From Euborellia annulipes (Eukaryota; Arthropoda; Insecta; Dermaptera; Anisolabididae), in the NCBI GenBank assembly GCA_023213315.1, contig JAKCPI010002673.1, positions 59,089 to 123,088 on the forward strand: a DNA stretch of 64,000 nt. The letters run 5' to 3'. Position numbers and translations under genes: made by a program. Position 1 is the first letter of the stretch; each line of letters begins with the position of its first letter. The notes beneath the pieces were generated by a model. It was not told the origin of the DNA and did not search any database. It saw only the letters and a list, made by a program, of their open reading frames with translations. This document shows, piece by piece, positions 46,090 to 57,775 of this stretch.

Positions 46090-46480
46090 AAATTCAATCC
46101 TTTGAGAAAATATGGGGAATGACTTCCCCGAGACTTTCTCGTATATTCTTTTGGAATTACGTTTGGGTGTATATGTGAACACGATTGCTTAAAAATCAAA
46201 GCAGCTAGATGGATGAAATTTGGTATATGCTCCTTACACTAAAATTGTAGATTTCTATCAACTTTTGAAGTAAATACGTTTCTTGGAAGTAGTACTTTAC
46301 CTAATAAGTTTTTTCAGAAAGTTCAAAATTTTCAATTTTTTTGTCATATTGTGATAAATTACTCTATTTTAAAAAGTTTTTATTCTTTGACATTTTTTCA
46401 AAAACTGAATAGATTTTTAGTTATCGAAGGTAATTATTAAAATAATTTTTTTAATTGATATTTTTTTTTTTTAATTTGTT
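46090..46480 (+). repeat. Repeat L2
   Basis: Related in plan to L but different in sequence: GACTTCCCCGAGACTTTCTC, GATGGATGAAATTTGGTATA, GTAGTACTTTACCTAATAAG. The reverse copy is at 48583-49056. Confidence 0.7.
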
Positions 46481-46550
46481 GAGTATAAAAAAAAATAACT
46501 TTTTGAAATTTAATAGCTTCTGAAAAAGGCAGAAAAAATCGAGAAAATTC

Positions 46551-46622
46551 GGGTTAAGCAAGGCTAAGAAATGCTGGACCGTGGATAGGTGACCCGCTGA
46601 GTGTTGAGTCTCTCACCTGCTG
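46551..46622 (+). repeat. 5S-rRNA-like fragment
   Basis: GTTAAGCAAGGCTAAG, then CTGGACCGTGGATAGGTGAC and CCGCTGAGTG follow the order of the 5S internal control region (GTTAAGCA ... TTGGATGGGTGACC). No upstream or downstream 5S sequence is seen. It may be a 5S pseudogene or the head of a 5S-derived SINE. Confidence 0.4.
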
Positions 46623-46711
46623 GAAGCCATTTTATTTAATTTCCCAAAAGTCAAATGATCTTAGAGATCGAAATATAAATTGAAAATACAATTAACTTTA
46701 ACACCCGTCTC

Positions 46712-46864
46712 CTTAAATAAAAATGCCTGGACCCCAATATGTATAATACTCATTAACGGATATCGTTTAAAGTCTTAAATGGCCTAAGTTGCCGAGAAGA
46801 CTGTGTGAATGTGAGTGTGAATGAGAAAAAAGTGTGAATGTTTAAAAAAAAAAAAAAAAAAAAA
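46712..46864 (+). mobile_element. SINE-A, 5'-truncated with duplication
   Basis: Lacks the tRNA head. It starts in CTTAAATAAAAATGCCTGG and ends in an A tail. The 11-bp ACACCCGTCTC flanks it at 46701-46711 and 46865-46875, so truncation happened at insertion. Confidence 0.9.
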
Positions 46865-46917
46865 ACACCCGTCTCAGGAAGAAAAATAAATAAATCCCAC
46901 CTCAATAATCAATCAAG

Positions 46918-47077
46918 TTTTTTTTTTTTTTTTTTTAAACATTCACACTTTTTTCTCATTCACACTCACACTCACACACACATTCACACTGTCTTTTCGG
47001 CAGCTCAGGCCATATAAGACATTTACGATAACCGTTATTTATGAATTTATATATATTAGGGTCCAGGCATTTTTAAT
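46918..47077 (-). mobile_element. SINE-A, 5'-truncated
   Basis: Minus-strand tail, 3' core and GGTCCAGGCATT only. It faces the truncated copy at 46712. Confidence 0.8.
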
Positions 47078-47219
47078 CAAAAGTTAGAATATATTTTTTT
47101 CCTTTATAAAAATAATTTTTTCATATTCATTTTTTTAAATTATTTAATTTGTTTTTTTTTTCTTCTAATTTGATGAATATAAAAAAAAAAAACAAATAGT
47201 TTTATTTTTATTTCTGTCT

Positions 47220-47770
47220 TTAAGAGTTTCTAAGAAAAGATGACGTCGCGCGCATTGTTTGGAATCCGGTTTGTGTGCACCCAGGGCGGAGACTCAGCAT
47301 CTTTAAGCGACTCTCTCCATCTCACTCGCACTCATTACCTTCGCTCTCTTCCTTCTCCAATGCCATTTCAGAGCCCCTATATATTTGAATTTATGCTTTT
47401 TCGAGGAGGGGGGCGCCTTTTGGTCCCCTCCCCTCCCCCTCCCCCCTTTAGGTTGTCCCCTCCGTGATATTTATACTAATTTTATGAAATTTGTTTGATT
47501 AAATTAAAAATTAATTTCATTTTAACAAAAGGGTTTATAGAATGGACATCAGAGGCAGCACTTGCCGGCGGTGCCTTGTAATTATGCCATTTGCTTGCAA
47601 GGCTGTCTGTCTTTATTCGCTTCGAGTCCCTAAAGAAAAAAAGGAAAAATTTTTTATTTTGAAATTCCTATCGGGATCCCCGTTTATTTATCCTCTCCTC
47701 GTAGAGTTGCCTGGGGGCTATTGTGATGAGATCCTATATTCCAATCCAGGGCTTGCTTGAGGATTTGTTT
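47220..47770. promoter_or_regulatory. Unique blocks at 47.22-47.40 and 47.53-47.76 kb
   Basis: AAGATGACGTCGCGCGC holds a CRE-like TGACGTC. The second block has TTGTAATTATGCCATTTGC (homeodomain) and CTTGCCGGCGGTGCC. No repeat family matches. Confidence 0.25.
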
Positions 47771-47811
47771 ACATTAAATAAATATTTTTATTTATATTAA
47801 TGGAAAATTCC

Positions 47812-47884
47812 GCACGCTGAGGATTTGAACAGGGATCTTCTTTGTAGAAGCCGACACCCTAGCTCACTACACCAGCTAGCCCCC
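47812..47884 (-). mobile_element. tRNA-like fragment
   Basis: The minus strand reads GCTAGCTGGTGTAGTGAGCT, then GTTCAAATCCTCAGCG: A- and B-box-like words at tRNA spacing, but no good cloverleaf and no SINE body. Confidence 0.35.
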
Positions 47885-48303
47885 AAAGAAAAAAAAATAA
47901 ATAAAAATTTAATTATATAACAATTTATATAGGTAGCTATAAATATAGATTTTTCTTTCTCTTACCTCTATATATGTTAACATATATAGAGCAGCGGTTC
48001 CCAACCCGTGGGCCGCGGGCTGATTGAAACTGGGCCGCGGACGTCTAAGAGAAGATAAAAATTATTAAAATAAAAAAAAATAATAAAATTTTTCAATTTT
48101 TTTTAAAACAATTATTTGTTTAAATAAAAGTCCTTGTTGCCATTTACAATTTTGTTTTAAGAATACCTACCAAACGATTTTACTTAAACATACACGCATT
48201 CATTTATATATATGCTAAAATAATATTATACAAATTCATTTGTATATATTTACATGTTTTTTAATGACACCTGTATGATTTTGTTTTGATTTTTCTTTCC
48301 AAA

Positions 48304-48573
48304 TTTTTTTTTTTTTTTTTTTTTTTTTAAAGCATTTAAACTTTTTTCTCATTCACACTCACATTGACACAGTCTTTTCGGCAACTGAGGCCATTTAAGA
48401 CTTTTAACGATACTCAGTATGTTTAATATATCAATTGGGGGTCCAGACATTTCTATTTAAGTCATTTGGTATCCAATTGCCTTAAATAAAATCATTGGAC
48501 TGCCCGGGGTCCGAACCCGCGACGTTCGGTATAGAAGGTAGGCACGCTACCAACTACTCCAAGCCCCGTGGGC
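48304..48573 (-). mobile_element. SINE-A, full length
   Basis: Minus-strand copy with a 25-T tail. The 9-bp CTTTCCAAA is at 48295-48303 and 48574-48582. Confidence 0.9.
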
Positions 48574-48582
48574 CTTTCCAAA

Positions 48583-49056
48583 ATTTACGAAAAATGTCGT
48601 TTTCTTCGTTAATTATTTCAAAAACTATTCAGTTTTAGGAAAAATATCAAAGAATAAAAACTTTTTAAAATTGAGTATTTTATCATAATATAACAAAGAA
48701 ATTGAAAATTTCGAAATTTCTGAAAAAACTTATTAGGTAAAGTACTACTTCCAAGTGACGTATTTACTCCAAAAATTGATAGAAGTCTACAATTTTAGTG
48801 TAAGGAGCATATACCAAATTTCATCCATCTAGCTGCTTTGGTTTTTAAGCAATCGTGTTCACACACACAGACATAATGCCCAAAATGGTATTTTTGGACT
48901 CAGGGAGGTCTAAAACGTGGAGAAACATCAAAATCTCGAAATCGATTTTTTTACGATTACAATACTTTCTCTATACAAAATATGGGAAATGACTTCCCCG
49001 AGACTTTCTCGTATATTCTTTTGGAATTACGTTTAGGTGTGTATGTGAACACGATT
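48583..49056 (-). repeat. Repeat L2
   Basis: Inverted copy of 46090-46480 extending further, through GACTCAGGGAGGTCTAAAAC to ACAATACTTTCTCTATAC, then a second direct start at 48980. A diverged piece also lies at about 51745-51915. Confidence 0.7.
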
Positions 49057-49074
49057 CTCTAGTTACGCCCATGT
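49057..49074 (-). mobile_element. Terminal scrap of a CATGGGCGTAACTAG-family hAT MITE
   Basis: Only CTCTAGTTACGCCCATG survives, joined directly to an L2 repeat copy. A deletion has removed the rest. Confidence 0.5.
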
Positions 49075-49186
49075 AGGCCTATGTTTTGTTAAAGAGCAAA
49101 ACTCGATTTTACTCTAGTTTTGGGTTGGGATTCGCATTTCTTGCAATTTTTTAGAAATATTATTAGATTATTTTAGAGGAATAACA

Positions 49187-49895
49187 TTATTACTTTCTCT
49201 TACCTATGTATATATGTAATATATATATAGAGAGAAAGTATTGGGTTCATGTCAAAAATTCGATGTCGAGATTTTGATGGATCTTCACGTTTTGAGGTCC
49301 CCTGAATCCAAAAAAGTGGTTTTCGCGACATGGTCTGTGTGTGTGTGTGTGTGGGGTGGGGGTGTGTGTGTGGGTGGGTGGGTGTGTGTGTGTGTCTGTG
49401 TTCAATTTTAAGCATGAAGGAATTGAGCTAGGAGGTTGAAATTTTATATTCAAGTTAAACACCCCCCGGGACCGGAAAAATAAGCTTTTAATCAAAATCG
49501 GCCAAAGAGTACTAGTACTTTACTGATGTACTTTTTCAGTTTTTTTCGATTTTCTCAAAATTTGCTCCAACGATTTTTTTTTTAATTCAAAAATCAATTA
49601 TTTTTTAGATGCTCTTTAAAATGTATATTCTCATTTTGCGATTGAAATCTTTTGAAGACCACTTTACTCTTGTATTTCATAGGGAAGGATAGGAGAAATG
49701 GTTGCCATGGTAACAAAATATAAATATTTTCCCATACTTATAAATTTTACATCTGAATTCATATGTTCCGTACTGTCGGGAACTAAATATATTTCGACAC
49801 GAAAAATCTGGTGTGACAAGCACAGAACACAACTTTCGATTACCGAAGGTAAGAGAAAGTTGTGTGCTGTGCGCCAGTCACACCAGATTTTTTTA
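49187..49895 (+). repeat. Repeat L, most complete copy
   Basis: About 700 bp. It starts with an AT-rich palindrome (TACTTTCTCTTACC ... ATATAGAGAGAAAGTA) and passes through CGATGTCGAGATTTTGATGG, GAGGTCCCCTGAATCC, a GT-rich tract, AGTACTAGTACTTTACTGAT, CAATTATTTTTTAGATGCTC, ATGGTTGCCATGGTAAC and GTCGGGAACTAAATATATTT. It ends in a 90-nt hairpin of AATCTGGTGTGACAAGCACA and its complement. No coding sequence. About fifteen other pieces occur in this window. Class unknown. Confidence 0.85.
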
Positions 49896-49979
49896 TTTAA
49901 TATTCCTTTAGTATACTTAAATAAAATAAGTCTCGATAATAATAATAAATTTAAAAAAAAAATTCCGCTAATGCAAGAT

Positions 49980-50650
49980 TTCTCTCTATTTCTTTCTTCT
50001 TAAAGAAGACAGAAGATAATTCAGATGAGAGTGAGAAAGAGGGAATGACCAAGAGGGTGGATAAAGGGTGGGCAAAAACAACAAAAGAGATAAAACAGCG
50101 TATATATAGCCATAAAATAAAGGAAGTGAGAACAATTTTGAAAAGAGACCGAGATAGAAATGGATTAAACTAGGGACGGTCCAGAAGTTGGTTAGGGGTC
50201 GTGTGTATTCGAGAAGGGTTGGCTGCTGCTGCTGTGCAGGGCTGGCCCCCAATGAACTTGTTTGTGTGCGTAATCATACAGTTGTATATATATATATAGC
50301 GCCCTTTGTATGTGTGTGTGTATGTTTGCGAGATAACGAGTGAATTCGAGAATTGTCTAATAACTATATTTCATTGTTTAATTACACCGAGGAAACAGCA
50401 TCTACCCCTGCAACCCTTTGCCTCCGGGGTTGCATCCCTTGCTATCCCTTTCCCACCCACTAACCACCCCCCAACGTGGTTCATGTACCTTGAAATTATT
50501 TTCGGACAATCAAAATTCAAATTCTAAATTGCTCCCAGTGCTTGATACTCTTGTGTGCCTGCCTCCATCCCCCTTTCCAGCCTCTATCTCTCACATCACC
50601 TCTTCTACGTAAACACATACACTCACTTTCTATCTCTTTTCTTTAGCATT
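49980..50650. promoter_or_regulatory. Unique block
   Basis: GCCATAAAATAAAGG, TGGCTGCTGCTGCTGTGCAG, GCGTAATCATACAG and GTTTAATTACACCG, in a GA-rich then CT-rich setting. Possible enhancer. Confidence 0.25.
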
Positions 50651-50866
50651 ACCATACATTGAATTTGAATTAATTGAATAAATTATCCTAATTTATTTAG
50701 ATACTTTTATTGTATGTTTTTTTTTAAATTAGAATACAATTATAGTACTGTATTTTTTTATTTATAAATTTGTTGGTATTATAGATGCCCTAACAAACTA
50801 GTGGTATCAGTGCCGGATTATCCATTAGGCGGATGGAGTAGCCAATTGCCTATGGGCACCACGCTT

Positions 50867-51015
50867 GTTAGTAGCCTCGAAACATTGGATTTTTTAAAAC
50901 TCTTTCAGCATCTGAGGCCATTTAGACCCGTCCCTATTTATTTAAATTGACTGGTAGCCAATTCAAGGGAAATGAATTTTTGTTGCTGAAGCAAACCCAC
51001 GACCCCAGGTAAAAG
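50867..51015 (-). mobile_element. SINE-B inside the 50.8-kb hAT MITE
   Basis: Minus-strand core CAGCATCTGAGGCCATTTAG, body ATTGACTGGTAGCCAATTCA and a B-box remnant ACCCACGACCCC. Confidence 0.65.
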
Positions 51016-51129
51016 TAGCAAGCATCCCAGGGAAGTATATATAATTATTATTCGGGGGTGGGGGGTGCCTAAACTCATTTTTGAAGATTTACCTCTCCCC
51101 TTTTATAAACACATTTTAAAATTATTATT

Positions 51130-51303
51130 ATTTTTTTTTAAGGTCTTTTTCGACAACTAAGGCCATTTAGACCCCATCACTATATATTTCAAATGATTTG
51201 TAGTCAAATCAAATGAAATAAATTTTTCTTGCTTGGGACGGGAAGCGAACCCGGGACTCCGGTGCGAGGAGCTAGTGTCTTCTCTCTGAGCCACGGCTCC
51301 CGG
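51130..51303 (-). mobile_element. SINE-B inside the 50.8-kb hAT MITE, second copy
   Basis: T-rich end, TTTTTCGACAACTAAGGCCA, ATTTGTAGTCAAATCAAATG, a B box GCGAACCCGGGACTCC and a head ending GAGCCACGGCTCCCGGG. Confidence 0.75.
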
Positions 51304-52531
51304 GAATTTTAAAATTATAAAATGTTTTTTACTCAATGGAAAATGCTTTAAGAAAATTTTTATAATGTGTAGGCCTATAAATTTCGATTCCCCCCCCCCC
51401 TCCTCTGAGTCCCGAGGGGACATATTGAACATTTCGGGAGAGGGGGGGGGGGCGCTGGGGGCCCAAGATTTCGACTGCCAAAGGGGGTCTATCTTGTTTA
51501 ATCCGGCATTGAGTGGGATAGTGTAAAATTTTTCTTAACCTGTGTGTCCGATTTTAATGAACTTAAAGAGATAATTAAACTCACTATAATTCTTATTATA
51601 CAGTATATGAACTTCTGCTGCCAAATTAATTGAAAATAGAAGGAAATAATATTTTTTATTCTCTAGAAAAATAACAATTAGTTCACCGTAAATAGAATTT
51701 TACAACATACAGTATTTATCAGTCAATGGAATAGGTCAACTCATCCAGGCTGAAATTTTATATTATGTTAGGTTCTTTTATTTTTGCAAAAATTTCAAAA
51801 AATCAAAACACAATTTTTGAAAATAAATTTACATACTAGATAAAGTACTACTTCTGATTGACACATTTACTCCAAAAATTATACAGTTCTACAATTTGTA
51901 GAACTGTGTAAGATAATAAGGGAATTTCTCATTGGTTCGACTTATACTTTTATCCTTTATTTTTTGACAAATATTTCTTTTTTACACCTAATTTTTATTA
52001 AAAAAAAAATTATCTAAAGGGGTTTAATTTAATCTTAAAAAAATATAACTTCATAAATGTATTTTTTATTATACATTTAAGCTTCTTTTTACAAAATAGA
52101 TTCTCTATTAGAGATCACTTATATATTCCCCCTTTTAAATGGTCCAGCACAGTTTAAGAGGATTTTTATATTAAAGCAAATCTCCCCTCCATTCAAAGGA
52201 TCAAGATGCGGATATAAGAGCCTATTGAGTGACCAAAATAATAACTTTAATATAAAAGAGAGAGAAAAAGCCAAATTTGTAATAAAAGTTTTTATAATAG
52301 TAGAAAGAGTTTTTTTAAGCTCATAACTGAACCAACTGAAAATAATATATTTTTAAAATAAGGATTTAAAAAATTTAATTTAAAATGAATTATATTTTAT
52401 ATAGGCCTCATTGCTTAAAAGACGAAGATAGGGTGGTCCAACAGATCTTTTCCGCTATACTTTCTAAAGTCTCAAGAACATCATGGTATGTTGAGTAGTG
52501 AATTCCTTCTCTGAAAGAAGTAGGTGATATA

Positions 52532-52717
52532 CATGGGCGTAACTAGAGAATTTAACGGGGGGGGGGGCATGGGACCAGCCATCCTCGCTGGGGGGAGGGG
52601 GCCATGGGACCAGCTAACCTCCGGTGGGCCTGGAAAGCCCCATATTTTTTCAATTCTTCTTGAGGCAAGGAGCTTTCTGTGTGTGGAGGGGGGGCGACCT
52701 CCCTAGTTACGCCCTTG
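52532..52717 (+). mobile_element. hAT MITE (CATGGGCGTAACTAG family)
   Basis: A 186-bp copy with ends CATGGGCGTAACTAG and CTAGTTACGCCCTTG. The exact 8-bp duplication GTGATATA is at 52524-52531 and 52718-52725. Same internal plan as 15496. Confidence 0.9.
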
Positions 52718-52944
52718 GTGATATATCCTATTCGAATGATAGTTCAAAACCTACCTGGTAAAGTTTTCTGTCCATTAAAAATACGCCTGCTGTGTATTAT
52801 TGAGTTTTCTTGTGATATATAAATAGAAATCTTTACGTCTCAAAAACCAGAAAAAAGCTAAAAAAAAATCTCTATCTCCTCCCCCCTATAATTATCAAAA
52901 GACAATATTAAAGAATAATATAAAATCTTTTCAAAATAAAAGAA

Positions 52945-53209
52945 GCCCTCGGGCTTGGTGTAGTTAATAGCGTGCTTGCCTTGTATACCAAGGGTCGCGG
53001 GTTCGGATCCCAGGCAGTCAAATGATTTTATTTAATTTGGATACCAAATGGCTTAAATTAGGATGCCTGGACCCCAAATATATATATTATAAAAATACTA
53101 GAATCGTTAAAAGTCTTATATGGCCTGAGTTGCCGAGAAGACAGTGTATATGTGTGTGTGAGAGTGTGAGTGTGAATGGGAAAAAAGTGAGTGTTAAAAA
53201 AAAATTAAT
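52945..53209 (+). mobile_element. SINE-A, full length
   Basis: Head GGGCTTGGTGTAGTTAATAG through an A tail. AAAATAAAAG flanks it (52933-52942 and 53210-53219). Confidence 0.88.
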
Positions 53210-53219
53210 AAAATAAAAG

Positions 53220-54829
53220 GCAATACTGTATAATAAATATAATAAATAATAATCATATGATTTCCACGAAAGAACAATTCTTTTATTGATCTCCTATCAA
53301 CAACAAATTCAACACTTTGCGTCATTTTAGGTAGTCTACCCAAGTCCTTTGCAGGCTTTATTGATTTGTGCTACACTCTTTCGGAGATTTATGAAATTGC
53401 AATTCATCTGTCATTAAAAAGAATTATTTTTTAAAACGAGCGCCATAATAACTACTATTTTATTTAAAAAAAAAGTTAAAAGAATTTAAAAAATATTTAT
53501 TTATTAAAAAATTAATATATAAACAATAAATAAAATATCTGATTGCTAAAAAAATTTACAGGTTGTTATAAAATTTTTAAATATACACTTCTCTTCAGAT
53601 TTAAAAAAAAATTTATATAATTTATTTATAGAATTATATAGGGATTTTAAATTAATTAATTTATTATTTTGATTTAATTCTAATAATAGGTATTATATTG
53701 TATTTTTTAATTTTTTAATATATAATAAATTTTTATTGAAATATTAAGATCTCAATTTCCTATCTTCATGTTTGATCCATGACATTTCCGGAAATGTCAA
53801 ATGATAAAATTATTCCAAGTGCTTTTTCACGATTTAATGTTTAATTATTAGTTTAGTGTTGTTTTTTACATTTAAATTACTTGAATAAGTATTTTTTCTA
53901 TTGTGAATGTCAAAAATGAATTTGGAATAATAAAATTGGTGAGTTAACTATTACATATTCTCAATATTTAATTTTTCAATATTTAATTCCTATCATTTCT
54001 TTGCTTTATAATAATTTATTTATTAAATATCTTATATAAATGATATATTTATACAGTTATTACATAGAAGATTCCAGAACATGCATCTCTCTTCCCAAAT
54101 ATCACCCATTTTGGTTATCATATTAGACATATATTTATTAATTTTCTAATTTAATTGGGGTGTATTTAGTCATTCCAGAATCAGGCAGTTCTAGGTGAAA
54201 GAAATTTTACTTCATTCCCAACGTTTAGAACACCGTGCTTTAGGTTTTATAAAGTAACTAATCGCTGCGCCCCCTGGACGCCCTTGTTCGCCGAAGGCCC
54301 CTTTAAAGTTTTTTATTTTATTTTTTTTTTTTTAATAAATAAAACAAACTGGACTCGAATCTCATTTCTGTTGCAATTTGATCAATGATTCATTTATCCA
54401 ATCCGAGTAATTATTAAGGATTATTAATCTAGCTTACAATTAGTCACTTGCCTCCTCTTTGAAGTTAGTAGGCCCTAGTTATAATTAGGTTCATTTTCCC
54501 AATGCAATTCACATATTTTGGCATAACGATACTTGTAAATTCAAAAGTCGCAAAGGACAAAATAGCAAAAATGAGGTTTTTGTTTTTTGGCTCTCCTGTA
54601 AAGTAGCATTTTGTCCTTTACCATCTTTGAATTTCCAAGAATCGATATATTAAATTCCAGATTCAAACACTCAACTTTGTGTAATTATTAATCCAGGGAT
54701 ATTAACATTAGAGTTTGTTGAATTATGTATTTTTTTATACTCTCTTAATAACAAAACAGTAGCAAACTACAAATAAATTTCCATATATATTAGAAATGTT
54801 TTGGCAAATAAAAAAATGTTGGTATGTCT
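53220..54829. other. AT-rich DNA, nothing recognised
   Basis: Long A/T-rich stretch. A short GC piece at 54262-54300 (CGCCCCCTGGACGCCCTTG) may be a worn element end. Confidence 0.45.
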
Positions 54830-55270
54830 AAAGTGAATTGAAGCAAATTAGCTTCCGTTCTCGTTAAGTGTTTCAATTAGGCAACAGAGAGGGATTGGTC
54901 GTCTAGCGGAAGGACCTAAGCCTCAAAGACAAACTTGACGCAGACAGACAGTTGGCCGTAATCGTAACTAAAGAGTTCTTAGCCAAACCAAGTAGGGAAT
55001 GGCATCTGCCAAGGGGTGAGGGGCAGAGCCCTTGGGCCTTCTCAGAGGCCCCCTTGTAAATGCCACCCTACTTGCCGGCAATCATTGCCCCATAAACTCA
55101 TTCAGCCACCTTGGCTTATATTCACTGCCAATGCTCGCAGCCCAAGATTGCTGTAAACGACTGTTTATATAGCTATTTAAAATGGTCAATTAACTTAGAC
55201 ATTTATGGCTACTTGACGATGTAAACTAAAATAATGATTAGAACTGGGTCAACGCCACATTAAAAGAAAA
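54830..55270. promoter_or_regulatory. Unique block with forkhead/MEF2-like sites
   Basis: GTAAACGACTGTTTATATAG and CTATTTAAAATGG sit together, with AATGGCATCTGCC and CCACCTTGGCTTAT upstream. Higher GC than its surroundings and no repeat similarity. Confidence 0.3.
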
Positions 55271-55551
55271 AGAAAAAAACACCGCCACACGCACACAAAT
55301 AAACAGATAATATTTTTCTCCCAAATGTTAAATTTAACTCTTCTATTTGATCAGAATCAATCTTCTGTTTAAAGAGATCTAGGAGCAAGAAACATTTAGG
55401 GGCTGGAAAATATATAATAAATATTTGTTACCAATATTTAATTATGTGATATTTATTTCCTGTTTCGAAAGGAACAAAAAGTAGTCTATACCTATATAAC
55501 TTTATTATCAGAATATTCAATAAGCCCTAAACGCTGTAAGTATATCTAGAC

Positions 55552-56034
55552 CAGGGTTGGTCAACCTCTCTTGACCATCTTGCGGGCCACTTTGGGAATG
55601 CATCATAACTCCGCGGGCCGCTAATTATATATTCTCATTTAGATTTAGACCCTCTAAACATTTTTTTGGAGTGAAAAATTGAAATGAGTTATTATTATTA
55701 TGACAGGGTCCGGTAAAATACTAACTACAACCGTTTTTGAATTACAAAATACCAATTACTTTCTCTTACCCTATATATGAAATATATAGAGAGCAAGGGC
55801 GGATCCAGAGGTGTTTCTGGGGGGGAGTAACCTGGTGTGACTGGTCGCACAACAAATTAAAGTATTTTAAATACAAAATACTTAAAACTTTGAAATACAA
55901 AATATAAATGTATTTCAACTCGAGTGTTTGAAATAATTCCCAGCCATTATAAAATAAATATTTTTTTGTAAAAGTGTGATGATTCTCGCGGGCTGCAAAA
56001 ATGTTCAAGACGGGCCGCGTGTTGGCCACCCCTG
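55552..56034 (+). mobile_element. hAT MITE with nested L and HG fragments
   Basis: Ends CAGGGTTGGTCAACC and GTTGGCCACCCCTG. Flanks ATCTAGAC and CTCTAGAC (55544-55551, 56035-56042) agree at 7 of 8. Inside are GCGGGCCGC motifs near both ends and a short L/HG fragment at about 55757-55862. Confidence 0.8.
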
Positions 56035-56057
56035 CTCTAGACTATGAATTTATATAA

Positions 56058-56718
56058 ATACTAGCCGCGTCGCCCGTCTTCGGCGGGCTTCGCGCCTAGC
56101 CGGGGGCTTCGCCCCCTGGACCCCCCTCCAGCTGGCTCGGGCCGCCTGCGGCGGACCCTCGCTTTTTCTTATTTATGAGAACCCGTGGCGCCCGCCTTTG
56201 CATATAGACAGGGGGCTTCGCCCCCTGGACCCCCCTACAGCTGGCTCGGGCCCGCCTGCGGCGGACCCTCGCTTTTCTTAATTATGAGAACCCGTGGCGC
56301 CCCCCTTTGCGTCTAGACAGGGGGCTTCGCCCCCCTGGACCCCCCATCATCTGGCTCGGGCCCGCCTGCGGCGGACCCTCGCCTTTTCTTCTTAATTATG
56401 AAAAGAAAATTATTATTACTACTATTCCAAACCAGTGCCTTCTTGAGGATTTGTTTACATTCATGGAATACACAAATGAAAAGAATACTTAAATATTTCT
56501 CTATACATTTCCTATGGGAGAAATCGTAACTTTAAGAATTAATAACTCAAAAAGTTATGGGCATTTCGGGATGGAAATAATTTTCTTGTAATCCCGACAA
56601 GGTCCTCTTTATGCATAAAAAATTTAATTTCAAAATTCCAACGGGAAGTTGCCTAAATAGAGCGTGATAGACAGACAGACAGACAGACGGACATTAGTGA
56701 ATTATATATATAGATGAT
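56058..56718 (+). mobile_element. Interspersed repeat with GC-rich tandem units, class not assigned
   Basis: Starts ATACTAGCCGCGTCGCCCG and ends in CAGACAGACAGACAGACGG, ACATTAGTG and TATATATATAGATG. The GC-rich first half (56102-56400) has 2.7 units of about 109 bp, starting GGGGGCTTCGCCCCC at 56102, 56211 and 56320. The second half is AT-rich. No coding sequence recognised. The composition is sharply different from the surroundings. Confidence 0.6.
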
Positions 56719-57070
56719 CGTCTCATTTCTCATTTTCGAAAATATTAATGATTACTTATATAAAAATGTTTAGTTCGGTGTCACCCCAAATCATGGGGCC
56801 GAGGTATATTGTACCCATTGCACCACCAGATGGCAGACCCTGGCAATAGTGTAATTATTTCAAAGAAGACATTTTTGAATTCGTCCAACATTCTGGTTTA
56901 ATACCCTAGAGCAGGGATGGGGAACCTTTTATCAGACAAGAGCCCGAATAAATTTTCATTTCTTTCATGGGCCACAGCAATTAATCGACTAAATTTTCTG
57001 ATTTCTGCGATTGGTTGACGAATGCTTAGATTTTGCTTTTTAAAAATATTTATTTCATTATAGATTGTGA

Positions 57071-57296
57071 TAGGGCCTTAGTCAGGAGAGGAATATGGAG
57101 TCCAACCTCCCCTTCCCCTTCCCCAAAAAATTATAACAAGAATTTTATACTGTCGAAAGAAAAATGGTTTTAAAATTTTAATTATAAAAAATATTTTATA
57201 TTCTTTAAAATTTATTCATATGGGAGGAGGGGGTCATTACTTCTTGGATTATCCGAACCACCCCCCCCCAAAAAAAAAAAAAAAAATCCGACTCTG
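57071..57296. mobile_element. Probable hAT MITE with diverged ends
   Basis: The 8-bp GATTGTGA occurs on both sides (57063-57070 and 57297-57304). Ends TAGGGCCTTAG and the reverse complement of ATCCGACTCTG are weakly alike. 226 bp, with C and A homopolymers inside. Confidence 0.6.
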
Positions 57297-57509
57297 GATT
57301 GTGACGTTTCTATGTTAACTGAATTTTAAATAGTTTCCTTATATATTATTCCCTAATAATACAAAGTTTAAAAACATTTTTATTGTCTAATTTGCATGTA
57401 TAATAAATATGAAATTTTTTAAAATTACCAGGTGTATTCGAGTATACTTATTTATAAATGTTTCTCATGACTAACTGATTTCTGTTTTGGAAAAAAAAAA
57501 TGAATAATA

Positions 57510-57738
57510 CACTCGCGGACAAAAAAATCGAGCCACCTATTTTTTTTTTCAACTTCACTTATCTCATGATCAAGGCATCCGATTGGATTAAAATTGGTGT
57601 CATTTTTTAGGTAATTTATTGCAATTTAATAATAAAAAAAAATTGTTTCATTTTGCTTTAAAACTTTTAGATTTATTAAAAAATAATACAAACATTAGAA
57701 AACTTGGTTATTCGAGATTATGAATAATTTCATTATTT
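57510..57738 (+). repeat. Left terminal inverted repeat of the Tc1 element
   Basis: Begins CACTCGCGGAC next to TA and ends CATTATTT. It pairs with 58909-59137 over its full length, including the segment around ATCTCATGATCAAGGCATCC, which differs in the other end by a few bases. Confidence 0.9.
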
Positions 57739-57775
57739 CTTAAGATTAAAAAATATTGTGTTGAAAAATGTAACT

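Larger units (their letters stand above)
50818..51511 (+). mobile_element. hAT MITE carrying two SINE-B pieces
   Basis: Ends CAGTGCCGGATTATCC and TTAATCCGGCATTG. Flanks AGTGGTAT (50810-50817) and AGTGGGAT (51512-51519) agree at 7 of 8 positions. SINE-B pieces at 50867-51015 and 51130-51303 enlarge it to 694 bp. Confidence 0.75.

Noticed and set aside
47993..48055. CAGCGGTTCCCAACCCGTGG as the left end of a hAT element
   Set aside because: It looks like a hAT terminus, and so does CAGGGATGGGGAACC at 56918, but no right end or duplication was found for either, so neither is listed as an element.
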